Assembly (NCBI RefSeq): GCF_005747095.1
Contig: NZ_SWLG01000004.1
Span: forward strand, 124,001 to 188,000
Source of the DNA: Exobacillus caeni
GTDB taxonomy: Bacteria; Bacillota; Bacilli; Bacillales; Guptibacillaceae
DNA length: 64,000 bases
Reading direction: 5' to 3'
Positions 7,890 through 16,546 of this stretch are shown in pieces (positions within the stretch are counted from its first letter, which is position 1; the number at the start of each line of letters is the position of its first letter). Made by a program: the position numbers and the translations under genes. The notes under the pieces are model-generated. The model had not been told where the DNA came from, ran no database searches, and worked only from the letters and a program-made list of their open reading frames with translations.

Positions 7890-8696
7890 TTACACAATCC
7901 GCTTACGAATGAAGGCACTGAGGTAGTCGATGATCGTAACGACCACGATAATTACAAGAAGGATCATGCCGACTTCGTTCCAGTTACGGTTTGCAACCGA
8001 GATAACGATGAGCGTACCGATACCTCCAGCTCCGATAATCCCAAGAATCGTAGAAGCCCTTACGTCGATTTCAAAACGGTAAATCGCATAAGACAAGAAC
8101 TCCGGGATTACTTGAGGAATGATTCCGTAAAACAGGATCTGGATCTTGTTTGCTCCATTCGCTTCCATCGCTTCCACAACGTGCATGTCGATCGACTCAA
8201 TTACTTCGGAATACAGTTTACCAAGCATACCGATCGAATGCAGTCCGATTGCAAGAACCCCTGCGAACGCGTTCGGGCCGATCGCCGCAACAAAGATCAA
8301 TGCAAGCATGATTTCTGGAAAAGTACGGACAGCGTTTAAAATCCATTTTCCAAGGGTGTTCAAGAACTTATTGCGGACCATGTTGGATGCTGCAAGAAAG
8401 GCAAACGGTACGGCAAGAATCGCTGCCATAAGCGAACCTGCATAAGCAATAAACAATGTTTCGACCATTTTCTCCATTACTTTTCCGAATGAAGCGTAAT
8501 CAGGAGAGAACAGCTTCGGTATTACCCGGTCAAAGTTTGTAATCGTTCTTTCACTGAATACCCGGTCCCATTTGATGATGTCGTTGATCGATAAAAATGT
8601 CCAGAGATACAGGGCGACTAACGAAATGCTTATAATAAACCTTTTTACTAGCTTTTTTGACGATCTTTTTGGTTTAGGAGGCATGTTCATTTCCAT
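7890..8696 (-). CDS. phnE: Phosphonate-type ABC transporter permease (second PhnE)
   Basis: This is an inner-membrane permease of the PhnE family with a predicted six-helix core. The cytoplasmic coupling motif EAMEANGANKIQILFYGIIPQ matches the EAA loop of ABC importers; after it comes GAGGIGTL, typical of PhnE. Its start overlaps the stop region of the upstream phnE by one base, so the genes are coupled. Two PhnE paralogs in one operon suggest a heterodimeric channel. No C-P lyase genes are nearby, so the ligand could be a phosphonate, phosphite or a related compound. Confidence 0.9.
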   Translation of the reverse strand: MEMNMPPKPKRSSKKLVKRFIISISLVALYLWTFLSINDIIKWDRVFSERTITNFDRVIPKLFSPDYASFGKVMEKMVETLFIAYAGSLMAAILAVPFAFLAASNMVRNKFLNTLGKWILNAVRTFPEIMLALIFVAAIGPNAFAGVLAIGLHSIGMLGKLYSEVIESIDMHVVEAMEANGANKIQILFYGIIPQVIPEFLSYAIYRFEIDVRASTILGIIGAGGIGTLIVISVANRNWNEVGMILLVIIVVVTIIDYLSAFIRKRIV

Positions 8697-9508
8697 TATA
8701 GAAGGCCCTCCCTTAGCTTATTACTGATATAGTCGATAATGACCACAACAACAAATACGATTACGATTAAAGTGAATACGTTTTGATACGCCAAAAAGTT
8801 AATCTGTTGCTGCAGTAATAACCCGATTCCGCCCGCTCCTACAAGTCCTAGAACGACGGAGGCACGAATGTTGATCTCAAATACATATAAAGTAAATGAA
8901 ACAAACTGCGGAAGAATTTGAGGAACTACTGCATACCAGATTACTTGAAGCGTGTTACCACCGGAAGCACGGATTGCTTCAAGAGGATTATTGTCAATCG
9001 CTTCGATGGTCTCACTGATTAACTTGGCCAGAATCCCCAGGGAAAAGATGATAAGGGCAAGGATTCCCGGGAATACACCGATTCCAAACAACCCAACGAA
9101 AATAACGGCTAATATGATATCAGGAATCGTACGAAGGATGTTTAAAAAGGCTTTCACAATGTTGTAAAGAAACTTACTTGTAACGATGTTATTGGCGGCC
9201 AGCAAACTCAAAGGAATACAAAGGATTGCTGCGATCGTTGTGGCAATGATCGCCATATGAATCGTTTCGATAAGCTTTGGCCATACAACCTGTGCATAGT
9301 TCCAGTTAGGCGGGAAAAGCTGGATCACCATATTCCAGGTATTAGTCCAGAATTCAGCATCAAAGTTTGTTATAAACGAATCCGTTTCAAATGAACTCCA
9401 GAGATAGAATCCGATTATGACAGACAGAATTGCTGTCATTCTAGCTTTGGTTTTACCCGAAACGACACTTGTCGGCGTTTTAGAAGTGACATTAGGAGTG
9501 CTGCTCAT
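8696..9508 (-). CDS. phnE: Phosphonate-type ABC transporter permease (first PhnE)
   Basis: This is a PhnE-family permease with the EAA-type loop EAIRASGGNTLQVIWYAVVPQ and the conserved GLVGAGGIG stretch. The frame is open to 9568, but ATG 9508 has AGAGGAAG just upstream and begins MSSTPNVTS; the longer start would sit deep in phnC. It overlaps the phnC 3' end by 17 bp, indicating translational coupling. It probably pairs with the downstream PhnE paralog to form the transmembrane channel energised by PhnC. Confidence 0.9.
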   Translation of the reverse strand: MSSTPNVTSKTPTSVVSGKTKARMTAILSVIIGFYLWSSFETDSFITNFDAEFWTNTWNMVIQLFPPNWNYAQVVWPKLIETIHMAIIATTIAAILCIPLSLLAANNIVTSKFLYNIVKAFLNILRTIPDIILAVIFVGLFGIGVFPGILALIIFSLGILAKLISETIEAIDNNPLEAIRASGGNTLQVIWYAVVPQILPQFVSFTLYVFEINIRASVVLGLVGAGGIGLLLQQQINFLAYQNVFTLIVIVFVVVVIIDYISNKLREGLL

Positions 9509-10280
9509 CTTCCTCTTTCCCTCCCCGGATATCATCTTCGCGAATTTTACGGCCGTAAATTTCTTCAAACGTTTGCTCTGTTACTTCACTTGCAGGTCCG
9601 TCAAACACCACTTCCCCGGCACGCATGCCGATAATGCGATCGGCATATTCCATCGCCATATCGATAAAGTGAAGGTTAACGATCGTGGTAATCTTATCTT
9701 CACGGTTGATCTGCTTTAAATATTTCATAACCTGGTGGGAGGTTGGTGGGTCAAGACTCGCTACAGGCTCATCAGCCAGGATGATTTTCGGCTGTTGGGT
9801 TAAAACACGGGCGATCGATACACGCTGCTGTTGCCCGCCGCTCAATTGGTCGGCGCGGGAATAAACTTTTTCCTCTATATTTACACGCTTAAGGCTTTCA
9901 TAAGCCAGCGCAAAGTCTTCTTTAGGATAAAGGTTAAAGATACTTTTAAAAGTACCGGTGTGACCAAGACGACCGGAGATAACGTTTTTCATAACCGTAG
10001 AACGTTTTACAAGATTATAGTTTTGGAAAATCATTCCGACTTTCGTACGGAGTTTTCTCATTGACTTACCTTTATAGGCTAGAATATTTTCATCCTCCAC
10101 TAAAAGCTGGCCGGACGTTGGTGTAACAAGACGGTTGATGCTACGGATAAATGTTGATTTTCCTGCACCCGAAAGGCCTACAATAACAACGAATTCGCCT
10201 TCTTTGATGTTGGTGTTAACGTTCTTTAGCCCCTGTGTTCCATTTGGATAAACCAGAGAAACATCTTTAAATTCTATCAT
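9492..10280 (-). CDS. phnC: Phosphonate-type ABC transporter ATP-binding protein
   Basis: This is the cytoplasmic ATPase that drives import. The Walker A motif is GLSGAGKST (about residues 34-42), the ABC signature is QLSGGQQQRVSIAR, and the Walker B motif is IILADEPVASLDP. The LHFIDMAMEYADRIIGMRAGEVVFDG stretch is typical of PhnC, with the switch histidine inside it. At 262 residues it is full length. It lies downstream of phnD and a hairpin terminator and overlaps the next permease gene. Confidence 0.93.
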   Translation of the reverse strand: MIEFKDVSLVYPNGTQGLKNVNTNIKEGEFVVIVGLSGAGKSTFIRSINRLVTPTSGQLLVEDENILAYKGKSMRKLRTKVGMIFQNYNLVKRSTVMKNVISGRLGHTGTFKSIFNLYPKEDFALAYESLKRVNIEEKVYSRADQLSGGQQQRVSIARVLTQQPKIILADEPVASLDPPTSHQVMKYLKQINREDKITTIVNLHFIDMAMEYADRIIGMRAGEVVFDGPASEVTEQTFEEIYGRKIREDDIRGGKEEDEQHS

Positions 10281-10325
10281 TTTGATTCCCCTTCAATTTA
10301 GCATAATATCTTTATGTTTTTGCCC

Positions 10326-10355
10326 AAAAAAAGGGGGAGAAGCACGCTTCTCCCC
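10326..10355 (-). terminator. Intra-operon terminator between phnD and phnC
   Basis: A perfect 10-bp stem (GGGGAGAAGC/GCTTCTCCCC) with a 2-nt loop is followed on the minus strand by a run of T residues (AAAAAAA at 10326-10332 on the plus strand). Partial read-through would make more binding protein than membrane components, a common design in ABC importer operons. Confidence 0.85.
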
Positions 10356-10374
10356 GCTTTAATCAATCCATTTA

Positions 10375-11310
10375 TTAGTCAAGCGTAATGGTATCTTTGA
10401 ATTTTTCGTATGTGTCAGCTACAACTTTATACTCGTCGTTGTTTGCTTCACGAATCGCATCCCAGCTATACACTTCGTTCATGATTTTAATCATATCTTC
10501 ATTATCATTGAAAGAAAGGAATGCTTCTTTAATTTTCTTTTGAAGGTCATCGCTAAGTTCTTTCGTCACAGAGATCGTATCGTTTGGAATATCTTCTGTA
10601 TAACCGATAACTTTTGTTTTGTCCATTACTTCAGGGTAGTCTTCCTCGATAGTAGTACGGGCATCGTCAAATGTAGTTGCTACATCTGCATCGCCTTCTA
10701 ATACAGAGATGACCGCATTGTCATGGCCGCCAGCTTGAATTGTGTCGCTGAAGAATTCAGTTTGAACATCTTTCACGTCAAACTTGTCCATGATTTGTGC
10801 TGCCGGGAATAAGAAACCACTTGTAGAAGTGAGATCTGGAACAGCCCATACTTTTCCTTCTAAGTCTTCAAGGTTCTCGATACCAGAGTCAGCGCGAACA
10901 ACGTATTGCGCACGGTAAGTGTCACTTCCATGGCGCTCAGATTTAAGAATTACTTCAACACCGTGTTTTTGGTGAGCAAGTACATAACCGAATGCAGGTA
11001 AGAAACCAATTTGAACTTGATTGCTTCCCATTGCTTCAACAAGAGCGGAATAGTTTGTCATAACTTTTCCTTCAACCGGAATTCCGATTTCTTCTTCAAG
11101 CTGTTTTGCAAGAGGTTCAACTGTGCCAGCGATTTCATCAGAATCTTGAGAAGGTACAAAGCCCATAATGATTTTTTCAGGTGTCTCTCCGCCGGATTCT
11201 CCTCCGCCGTTGTTTCCGCCATTATTGGCGCCTTCCTCGTTGTTTGTTCCGCAAGCAGCAAGACCTAATGCAAGAACAAGAACAAGCATAAGACTTAAAA
11301 GCTTCTTCAT
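10375..11310 (-). CDS. phnD: Phosphonate-type ABC transporter substrate-binding lipoprotein
   Basis: This is the extracytoplasmic receptor for the importer. Type II signal peptide and lipobox: MKKLLSLMLVLVLALGL then AAC, with Cys20 lipidated, followed by an Asn/Gly/Glu-rich linker. The mature part contains the PhnD-family stretches IIMGFVPSQDSDE and DADVATTFDDA. ATG 11310 follows GGGGGAAAAGGAAAA; the longer frame to 11364 lacks a ribosome binding site. It is the first gene of the phnDCEE operon and is divergent from a HAD phosphatase at 11536, which may act on phosphate esters linked to the imported compound (inferred). Confidence 0.92.
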   Translation of the reverse strand: MKKLLSLMLVLVLALGLAACGTNNEEGANNGGNNGGGESGGETPEKIIMGFVPSQDSDEIAGTVEPLAKQLEEEIGIPVEGKVMTNYSALVEAMGSNQVQIGFLPAFGYVLAHQKHGVEVILKSERHGSDTYRAQYVVRADSGIENLEDLEGKVWAVPDLTSTSGFLFPAAQIMDKFDVKDVQTEFFSDTIQAGGHDNAVISVLEGDADVATTFDDARTTIEEDYPEVMDKTKVIGYTEDIPNDTISVTKELSDDLQKKIKEAFLSFNDNEDMIKIMNEVYSWDAIREANNDEYKVVADTYEKFKDTITLD

Positions 11311-11403
11311 TTTTCCTTTTCCCCCTAAAAATTGTCGATTGGTGTCATGAGAACCATGCCACAAGTCCCAGTATGTAGGACGCTATTAAATTTTACCATA
11401 TAT

Positions 11404-11431
11404 TTTTCATTACTTTTACACTTTTTTTACA
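11404..11431 (+). promoter_or_regulatory. Possible PhoP-box-like direct repeats
   Basis: TTTTCA, TTTACA and TTTACA occur at 11404, 11415 and 11426 with exact 11-bp spacing, which fits the TT(A/T/C)A(C/T)A repeats bound by PhoP. They lie in the gap between phnD and the divergent HAD gene. The region is very T-rich, so chance is a serious alternative. Confidence 0.3.
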
Positions 11432-11535
11432 ATTTAGTACAAAAGATTACATTTTTTTCATGCTTGATAATTTGTTTCTTTATGTATCTTATCGTAAACT
11501 TAGTATAGTTTTTTTGAAAAAAAGGGGCGAGGATT

Positions 11536-12369
11536 GTGAAAGATTTAATAGACGATGCTAAATTAATCATATTTGACCTTGACGGGACACTTTACGAGGA
11601 TACAGATCACTTTGATTATTACGGAAATTTGATGAAAGAGCGTCTCCCTGATGAACTTCAAGAGAGGTTTGAAGAAAACTATCAAAGAATGAAAGCAGGA
11701 GAACATATCGTGTCTATCGGAAAAGCATATGATATCCAAAGGGACACAGTATTGACGCTGGATCCCTTATCATTGGAAGTTGTACAAGTACATAACTGGG
11801 ATGCAACAGAATGGAGTAAAGAGGAAGTCGAAAAAACCTATAGTGACAAGCTGGTATTTGATTTTGAGAGCATGATTGCGATCGGTGATGGCTGGTGGCT
11901 TCCTTATGTGACTGGCAGACATTTTGGATTGTCGGTAAAGGAAACATATGCCTGTTATATTGCCACTAAGGAATACATGGTAACCGATGAATTCCAGCTG
12001 ACAAAAACGCCAGGCTTAAAGGAAGGGTTGCATCAACTGAAGGATGGAAAACAGCTTGTTTTAATGACGAACAGTGACGCTGATGATGTAGAGCGACTAT
12101 TAAATGAGCTTGACTTAGATGGTATTTTCCATCATAAGATCACATCCGCGCTTAAGCCGGCAAACACAGAAAAGCATTTTCAAACATTGCTTGAAACATA
12201 TAACCTCGACCCAAAAGATGTGCTTTCAATTGGAGACAACTTTATCAATGAAATTGCACCTGCTCTTTCAATGGGCATGAAAGCATTGTTTATCCAGCCA
12301 CATCGCCCTGAAGTAGAGCATAAAGATCTATCCGTAATCCATAGTATGGAGGAAGTCTTTAATAATTAA
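11536..12369 (+). CDS. HAD-family hydrolase
   Basis: This is a cytoplasmic HAD phosphatase or haloacid-dehalogenase-like enzyme. Motif I is IIFDLDGTLYED (about residues 11-22), motif II is LMTNSD, the motif III lysine sits in SALKPANTEKHF, and motif IV is SIGDNFINEI. The long insert between motifs I and II (about residues 25-150) is an enlarged cap. GTG 11536 follows AGGGGCGAGG. Its divergence from the phosphonate-type transporter operon makes a role in processing the imported substrate possible, but it lacks the phosphonatase-specific Schiff-base cap that I would expect for PhnX. Substrate unknown. Confidence 0.85.
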   Translation: MKDLIDDAKLIIFDLDGTLYEDTDHFDYYGNLMKERLPDELQERFEENYQRMKAGEHIVSIGKAYDIQRDTVLTLDPLSLEVVQVHNWDATEWSKEEVEKTYSDKLVFDFESMIAIGDGWWLPYVTGRHFGLSVKETYACYIATKEYMVTDEFQLTKTPGLKEGLHQLKDGKQLVLMTNSDADDVERLLNELDLDGIFHHKITSALKPANTEKHFQTLLETYNLDPKDVLSIGDNFINEIAPALSMGMKALFIQPHRPEVEHKDLSVIHSMEEVFNN

Positions 12370-12376
12370 TTACCCG

Positions 12377-12397
12377 CCGCACTTTGCGGTTTTTTTT
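12377..12397 (+). terminator. Short terminator after the HAD gene
   Basis: CCGC-ACTTT-GCGG is followed by eight T residues. The stem is short but the T-tract is strong. Confidence 0.6.
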
Positions 12398-12572
12398 ATG
12401 CTCTTGTTTATATTCGAACCCCGAAGCGATAACCCTTTGCTCTCTCCTAAAAAATGAGCTCCCAAATTATCTTCCATCTGTCCTTTTTCGAAATCTTACA
12501 ATTTACCATTGTCTAACGCGCACTCATCATTCGCCCATTGAATAACATACGAAACTAGGAGGTGTTTGCCTA

Positions 12573-13358
12573 ATGGAATTCTTGAACTTGCCAGTACGGA
12601 CAGAAAAAGACCGGGAGTATGGCATAACTTCAATCGTTGACTTCGGAATGCCTGTAGGACAGCTTGAGCATATCTTGGTGGATTACCACAGCTATATCGA
12701 CATCGCTAAAATCGGAGTCGGCTCTGCATATGTAACACCAAACATTGAAGAAAAATTAGCGTTATATAAAAAACATAATGTCAAACCTTATTTTGGCGGA
12801 ACCCTGTTTGAGAAGTTCTATCACCAGGGTAAACTGGATAATTACCTGACATTCCTGGCGAAGCATAATGTGGAATGGATTGAAGTTTCGACAGGTGTGC
12901 TCGATATCGATATCGATAAGCGCCTTGACCTGGTTTCTACTCTTAAACAAAACTTCAACGTGATTGGTGAAGTCGGATCAAAAGATGCAGAAATAGTGAT
13001 GCCTCTGTCTCAATGGACAGCGGAATTAGATGCACTGTTAGAAGCTGGCTGTAAATATGTCATAACTGAAGGCAGAGACTCAGGAACAGCGGGCATATAT
13101 GATAAAACCGGAAAAGTAAGGGATGGCTTGTTAAAAGACATACTTCAAAATATTGATCCACAAAAAGTGATCTTTGAAGCGCCCCACGCGAAGCATCAGA
13201 TGTTTTTTATTAATCAGATCGGCCCTAACGTAAATCTCGGCAATGTAAAAATCCAGGATGTTCTGTTGCTTGAAGCACAGCGTTGCGGATTAAGGAATGA
13301 GACATTTTTCATGGAGGTTCAGAATGAGATTAGTTGCGATAAGACATCTTCCTACTGA
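12573..13358 (+). CDS. yitD: Phosphosulfolactate synthase (ComA/YitD family)
   Basis: This enzyme adds sulfite to phosphoenolpyruvate to give (2R)-phospho-3-sulfolactate. The ComA family fold is a TIM-like barrel; visible family stretches include DFGMPVGQLEHILVDY, IDIAKIGVGSAYV, KPYFGGTLFEKF, and VITEGRDSGTAGIYD. At 261 residues the length is normal. ATG 12573 follows AGGAGGTG with 8-bp spacing. It overlaps the next gene by 35 bp. In B. subtilis yitABCD encodes Sat, PAPS reductase, ComB and ComA, and makes spore 3-sulfolactate; the same logic applies here because cysH, sat and cysC follow. No S-box or T-box leader is visible upstream. Confidence 0.9.
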   Translation: MEFLNLPVRTEKDREYGITSIVDFGMPVGQLEHILVDYHSYIDIAKIGVGSAYVTPNIEEKLALYKKHNVKPYFGGTLFEKFYHQGKLDNYLTFLAKHNVEWIEVSTGVLDIDIDKRLDLVSTLKQNFNVIGEVGSKDAEIVMPLSQWTAELDALLEAGCKYVITEGRDSGTAGIYDKTGKVRDGLLKDILQNIDPQKVIFEAPHAKHQMFFINQIGPNVNLGNVKIQDVLLLEAQRCGLRNETFFMEVQNEISCDKTSSY

Positions 13359-13872
13359 TTGGAATAAAAAAGGTCTGCTGCAGGGCAGAAGGGATATACC
13401 AATCTCTTTATATGAAATAACAAACTATAAAGCTAAAATTTTTGAGAATAAAAAACAGTTAAAGCAGGCAGAGCCTTTTGATCTCATTCTAACGAGCTCC
13501 TTGATCAGAACCCAGCAAACTGCTGAACAATACGGTTATCAGGCCACAACGATCGAACCTCTTCTCGATGAGCTCGATTTCGGTATATACGAAGGAAGAC
13601 CGAAATCGGAGATGATAAACGAAACCCCCGAGTGGGTGGAAGACCCATTACAGCTTTCACTTGGAGAGAAGTTAGTAGATTTTGAAGGGCGGATCATTAC
13701 TTTTCTTCAAAAATACAGCCGCTATGATAGCATTCTCTTATTTGGACACGGATCGTGGATTAGGGCTGTAAAGTCGATTGAAAAAGTAGGAAATATAAAC
13801 CTTATGAATCGGATACTAATGGAAAACAACCAGTTGGAAATTTTGGCCGATTTAACGGAAGCAATCCGGTAA
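13324..13872 (+). CDS. Histidine-phosphatase-family protein in the sulfolactate operon
   Basis: This is a phosphoglycerate-mutase-like phosphatase of 182 residues. Catalytic His8 lies in AIRHLPTDWN (RHL replaces the usual RHG). The SSLIRTQQTA phosphate-binding motif, the acid ELDFGIYEG and the second histidine FGHGSWIRA are all present, so it should be active. ATG 13324 has GGAGG eight bases upstream and lies inside the 3' end of yitD. In the known pathway the next step is removal of phosphate by ComB, which is absent here. The overlap suggests this unrelated phosphatase does that job; this is inference. Confidence 0.85.
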   Translation: MRLVAIRHLPTDWNKKGLLQGRRDIPISLYEITNYKAKIFENKKQLKQAEPFDLILTSSLIRTQQTAEQYGYQATTIEPLLDELDFGIYEGRPKSEMINETPEWVEDPLQLSLGEKLVDFEGRIITFLQKYSRYDSILLFGHGSWIRAVKSIEKVGNINLMNRILMENNQLEILADLTEAIR

Positions 13873-13906
13873 ACCTATCTGATTGCCGTTAAATGGAGGG
13901 ATAGGA

Positions 13907-14617
13907 ATGAATGAAGCGTTATCTTACAACACCTGGAACGATCGAAAGGCACAGGAAGTAATAGAAAGCCTGAAGGATTACATGGAAGTTATTAAATGGG
14001 CATACGCGACTTATGGAGAAAAACTTGTTTATGCCTGTAGCTTTGGGGCGGAAGGTATCGTGTTGATCGACTTGATTTATAAAGTGGAAAAACACGCGAA
14101 AATCGTATTCCTTGATACAGACCTTCACTTTAAAGAAACATACCGTTTAATTCAACAGATGAAAGAAAAATACCCATTATTGAATATACAATTCCTTAAA
14201 CCTGAACTCACGCTAGAAGAACAATCAGAACAATGCGGAGAAGAACTCTGGCACAGGGATCCTAATCGGTGCTGTTATATAAGGAAAATTCAACCGCTTG
14301 AAAAAGCCCTGGCTGGAGCAGAGGCCTGGATATCAGGGTTGAGGAGAGAACAATCGCCTGCAAGGGCAAAAACAGAATATATTAACAAAGATGAAAAGTT
14401 TAAATCTGTTAAAATTTGCCCTTTAATCCAGTGGACCTGGGAAGATATATGGACCTATATTAATTTAAATGATTTGCCGTACAATGAACTGCACGACCGT
14501 GGATATCCGAGTATTGGATGTGAAATGTGCACAGTCCCGGCAGCTGAAACAGGCGACAGCCGTTCAGGCAGGTGGGCAAAGCACACCAAAACGGAATGCG
14601 GGCTACACTTTCGGTAA
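13907..14617 (+). CDS. cysH: Phosphoadenylyl-/adenylyl-sulfate reductase
   Basis: This enzyme reduces PAPS or APS to sulfite with thioredoxin. The nucleotide-binding region shows SFGAEGIVLIDL and LDTDLHFKETY. The pairs CC (RCCYIRKIQ) and CxxC (GCEMCTVPA) are the ligands of the [4Fe-4S] cluster found in Bacillus-type reductases that accept APS. The catalytic cysteine is in the C-terminal ECGLHF. ATG 13907 follows GGAGGG; the longer frame from 13883 lacks support. No sulfite reductase or siroheme gene is in the operon, so sulfite is probably passed to YitD. Confidence 0.93.
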   Translation: MNEALSYNTWNDRKAQEVIESLKDYMEVIKWAYATYGEKLVYACSFGAEGIVLIDLIYKVEKHAKIVFLDTDLHFKETYRLIQQMKEKYPLLNIQFLKPELTLEEQSEQCGEELWHRDPNRCCYIRKIQPLEKALAGAEAWISGLRREQSPARAKTEYINKDEKFKSVKICPLIQWTWEDIWTYINLNDLPYNELHDRGYPSIGCEMCTVPAAETGDSRSGRWAKHTKTECGLHFR

Positions 14618-14648
14618 CTAACAGAATGACTTGATAGGGGGATTAGCT

Positions 14649-15797
14649 GTGTGTCTAAGCAAACCGCATGGAGGAAAGCTGGTTAACCGAATCGATGTTA
14701 CACAATCAGTGGAGACGCTGGCAAGAGAAATTGAACTGGATGATATGGCCCTAAGTGATCTTGAACTAATTGCAAACGGTGGATACAGTCCCTTAACAGG
14801 ATTTCTTGGCAAAAAAGATTATGACTCCGTTGTCCATCACATGCGTCTGGCCAACGGAGAGCCATGGTCGCTTCCGGTTACGCTTCCTGTTTCGCAAAAA
14901 GTATCTGAAGATCTAGTGGCAGGCCAGAAAGTAAAATTAGTTAAAGACGGAGTTTCCTATGGCTATATAAAGGTGGAAGAAGTATATAAGCCGGACAAAA
15001 CAGTAGAAGCCAGGCATGTGTTCCGTACTACAGAACTGGTGCATCCCGGCGTGGAGAAACTGATGAACCGGGCCGATTGGTATGTTGCAGGTCCAATAAT
15101 CCTAACAAGAAGACCGGTTAGGGAAAACTTTACCGGTTACTATTTTGAACCAGAAGAAACAAGAAGGATTTTTAAAGAGAAAGGCTGGAGCACAGTTGTA
15201 GGCTTCCAAACGCGAAATCCAGTCCACCGGGCCCACGAATACATTCAAAAATCTGCGCTTGAGACTGTGGATGGCCTCCTGCTTCATCCGCTAGTGGGGG
15301 AAACAAAACCGGATGACATTCCTGCAAATATTAGGCTTGAAAGCTATGAAGTCCTGTTAGAAAATTATTATCCGAAAAACAGGGTGTTTTTATCTGTGTT
15401 TCCAGCTGCAATGCGGTACGCTGGACCAAGAGAAGCGGTATTTCATGCGATTGTCAGGAAAAATTTTGGCTGTACTCACTTTGTAGTAGGCCGTGATCAT
15501 GCAGGTGTTGGAAATTATTACGGCACATATGATGCCCAGAAGATTTTCAGCAATTTTACAGAGGAGGAGCTTGGGATTAAAACACTGTTTTTTGATCATA
15601 GTTTTTATTGTACCAAATGCGAAAACATGGCTTCTGATAAAACATGTCCACATGGGCTTGAGGACCGTCTTATCTTATCAGGAACAAAAGTGAGACAAAT
15701 GTTAAGGAACGGTGAAAAACCGCCAAAACAATTCAGCCGTCCGGAAGTAATCGAAGTGTTGATACGAGGGATGAATGAAGTGACTGTCCAACGATAG
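14649..15797 (+). CDS. sat: Sulfate adenylyltransferase (ATP sulfurylase)
   Basis: This enzyme makes APS from sulfate and ATP. Family motifs: the PUA-like N-terminal domain with PHGGKLVNR, the active-site [12 protein letters not shown] with the HxxH pair, GPREAVFHA and [13 protein letters not shown] Cys/His-rich stretch ([18 protein letters not shown]) near the C-terminus matches the zinc-binding site of bacterial single-chain enzymes. GTG 14649 has GGGGG seven bases upstream, giving 382 residues; the frame is open from 14631. It lies 31 bp after cysH and 25 bp before cysC. Confidence 0.94.
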   Translation: MCLSKPHGGKLVNRIDVTQSVETLAREIELDDMALSDLELIANGGYSPLTGFLGKKDYDSVVHHMRLANGEPWSLPVTLPVSQKVSEDLVAGQKVKLVKDGVSYGYIKVEEVYKPDKTVEARHVFRTTELVHPGVEKLMNRADWYVAGPIILTRRPVRENFTGYYFEPEETRRIFKEKGWSTVVGFQTRNPVHRAHEYIQKSALETVDGLLLHPLVGETKPDDIPANIRLESYEVLLENYYPKNRVFLSVFPAAMRYAGPREAVFHAIVRKNFGCTHFVVGRDHAGVGNYYGTYDAQKIFSNFTEEELGIKTLFFDHSFYCTKCENMASDKTCPHGLEDRLILSGTKVRQMLRNGEKPPKQFSRPEVIEVLIRGMNEVTVQR

Positions 15798-15822
15798 TAG
15801 GAGGTGGAAGGGGGAGGAAACA

Positions 15823-16416
15823 ATGAACAATAATTTAAAATGGCACCAAACAACAATCACAAAAAAGGACCGGCAGCGGTTAAATAATCATAAAAGCTGT
15901 GTGCTCTGGTTTACCGGATTGTCAGGGTCCGGAAAATCTACCCTTGCTAATGCAGTAGATCATGCCCTCTATCGGATGGGGATCCATAGCTATGTGCTTG
16001 ATGGAGACAACATAAGACATGGATTAAATAAAGATCTGGGCTTTGCTAAAGAAGACAGGCAGGAAAATATTCGTCGTATAGGGGAAGTTGCGAAGCTTTT
16101 TGTTGACAGTGGTAGTATCGTTACAACTGCTTTTATTTCCCCTTTTCGCCAGGACCGGGAACAGATTTGCGAGTTGTTCAATGAGGACGAATTTTTCGAG
16201 ATCTATGTCAAATGTCCCCTTCAAGTTTGTGAAAACAGGGATCCTAAAGGACTTTATCGAAAAGCGAGGAGCGGAGAGATTAACGATTTTACTGGAATCG
16301 GGTCCCCTTATGAAGAACCAACAAACCCAGCGCTGACCCTTGAAACGGACACAGAATCAATCGCAAAAGCTGTAGAAAAGGTGATCGGCCTTCTAGTTAA
16401 GAAAAAAATCGTTTAA
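15823..16416 (+). CDS. cysC: Adenylyl-sulfate kinase
   Basis: This kinase phosphorylates APS to PAPS. The P-loop GLSGSGKST is at about residues 31-39. The APS-binding motif DGDNIRHGLNKDLGF and FISPFRQDRE follow, and the C-terminal GIGSPYEEPTNP is typical. The 197-residue length is normal. ATG 15823 follows two purine-rich runs (GGAGGTGG and GGGGGAGG). It is the last gene of the yitD-phosphatase-cysH-sat-cysC operon, before a terminator. Its presence suggests CysH may use PAPS here. Confidence 0.94.
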   Translation: MNNNLKWHQTTITKKDRQRLNNHKSCVLWFTGLSGSGKSTLANAVDHALYRMGIHSYVLDGDNIRHGLNKDLGFAKEDRQENIRRIGEVAKLFVDSGSIVTTAFISPFRQDREQICELFNEDEFFEIYVKCPLQVCENRDPKGLYRKARSGEINDFTGIGSPYEEPTNPALTLETDTESIAKAVEKVIGLLVKKKIV

Positions 16417-16447
16417 AAAAGCAGGCGAAGCTCTGCTTTTTATTTTT
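16416..16447 (+). terminator. Terminator of the sulfate/sulfolactate operon
   Basis: AAAAAGCAG pairs with CTGCTTTTT around GCGAAGCT, with TATTTTTA after it. Confidence 0.8.
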
Positions 16448-16546
16448 ACATGAAGTGAATGCTTATTTTTATACATAAGTTGCAGGCTCATAAAATAAAC
16501 TGGTTTTAAATTACATTTAAACAAGCCTAAACACGGAGTAGGGGTT

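Noticed and set aside
7734-8339. 201-codon plus-strand frame over the phnE 3' end
   Set aside because: Antisense shadow of phnE and the terminator; no ribosome binding site.
12400-12572. Possible S-box or T-box leader before the sulfolactate operon
   Set aside because: The region lacks the S-box core and the T-box sequence; no terminator-antiterminator pair is visible.
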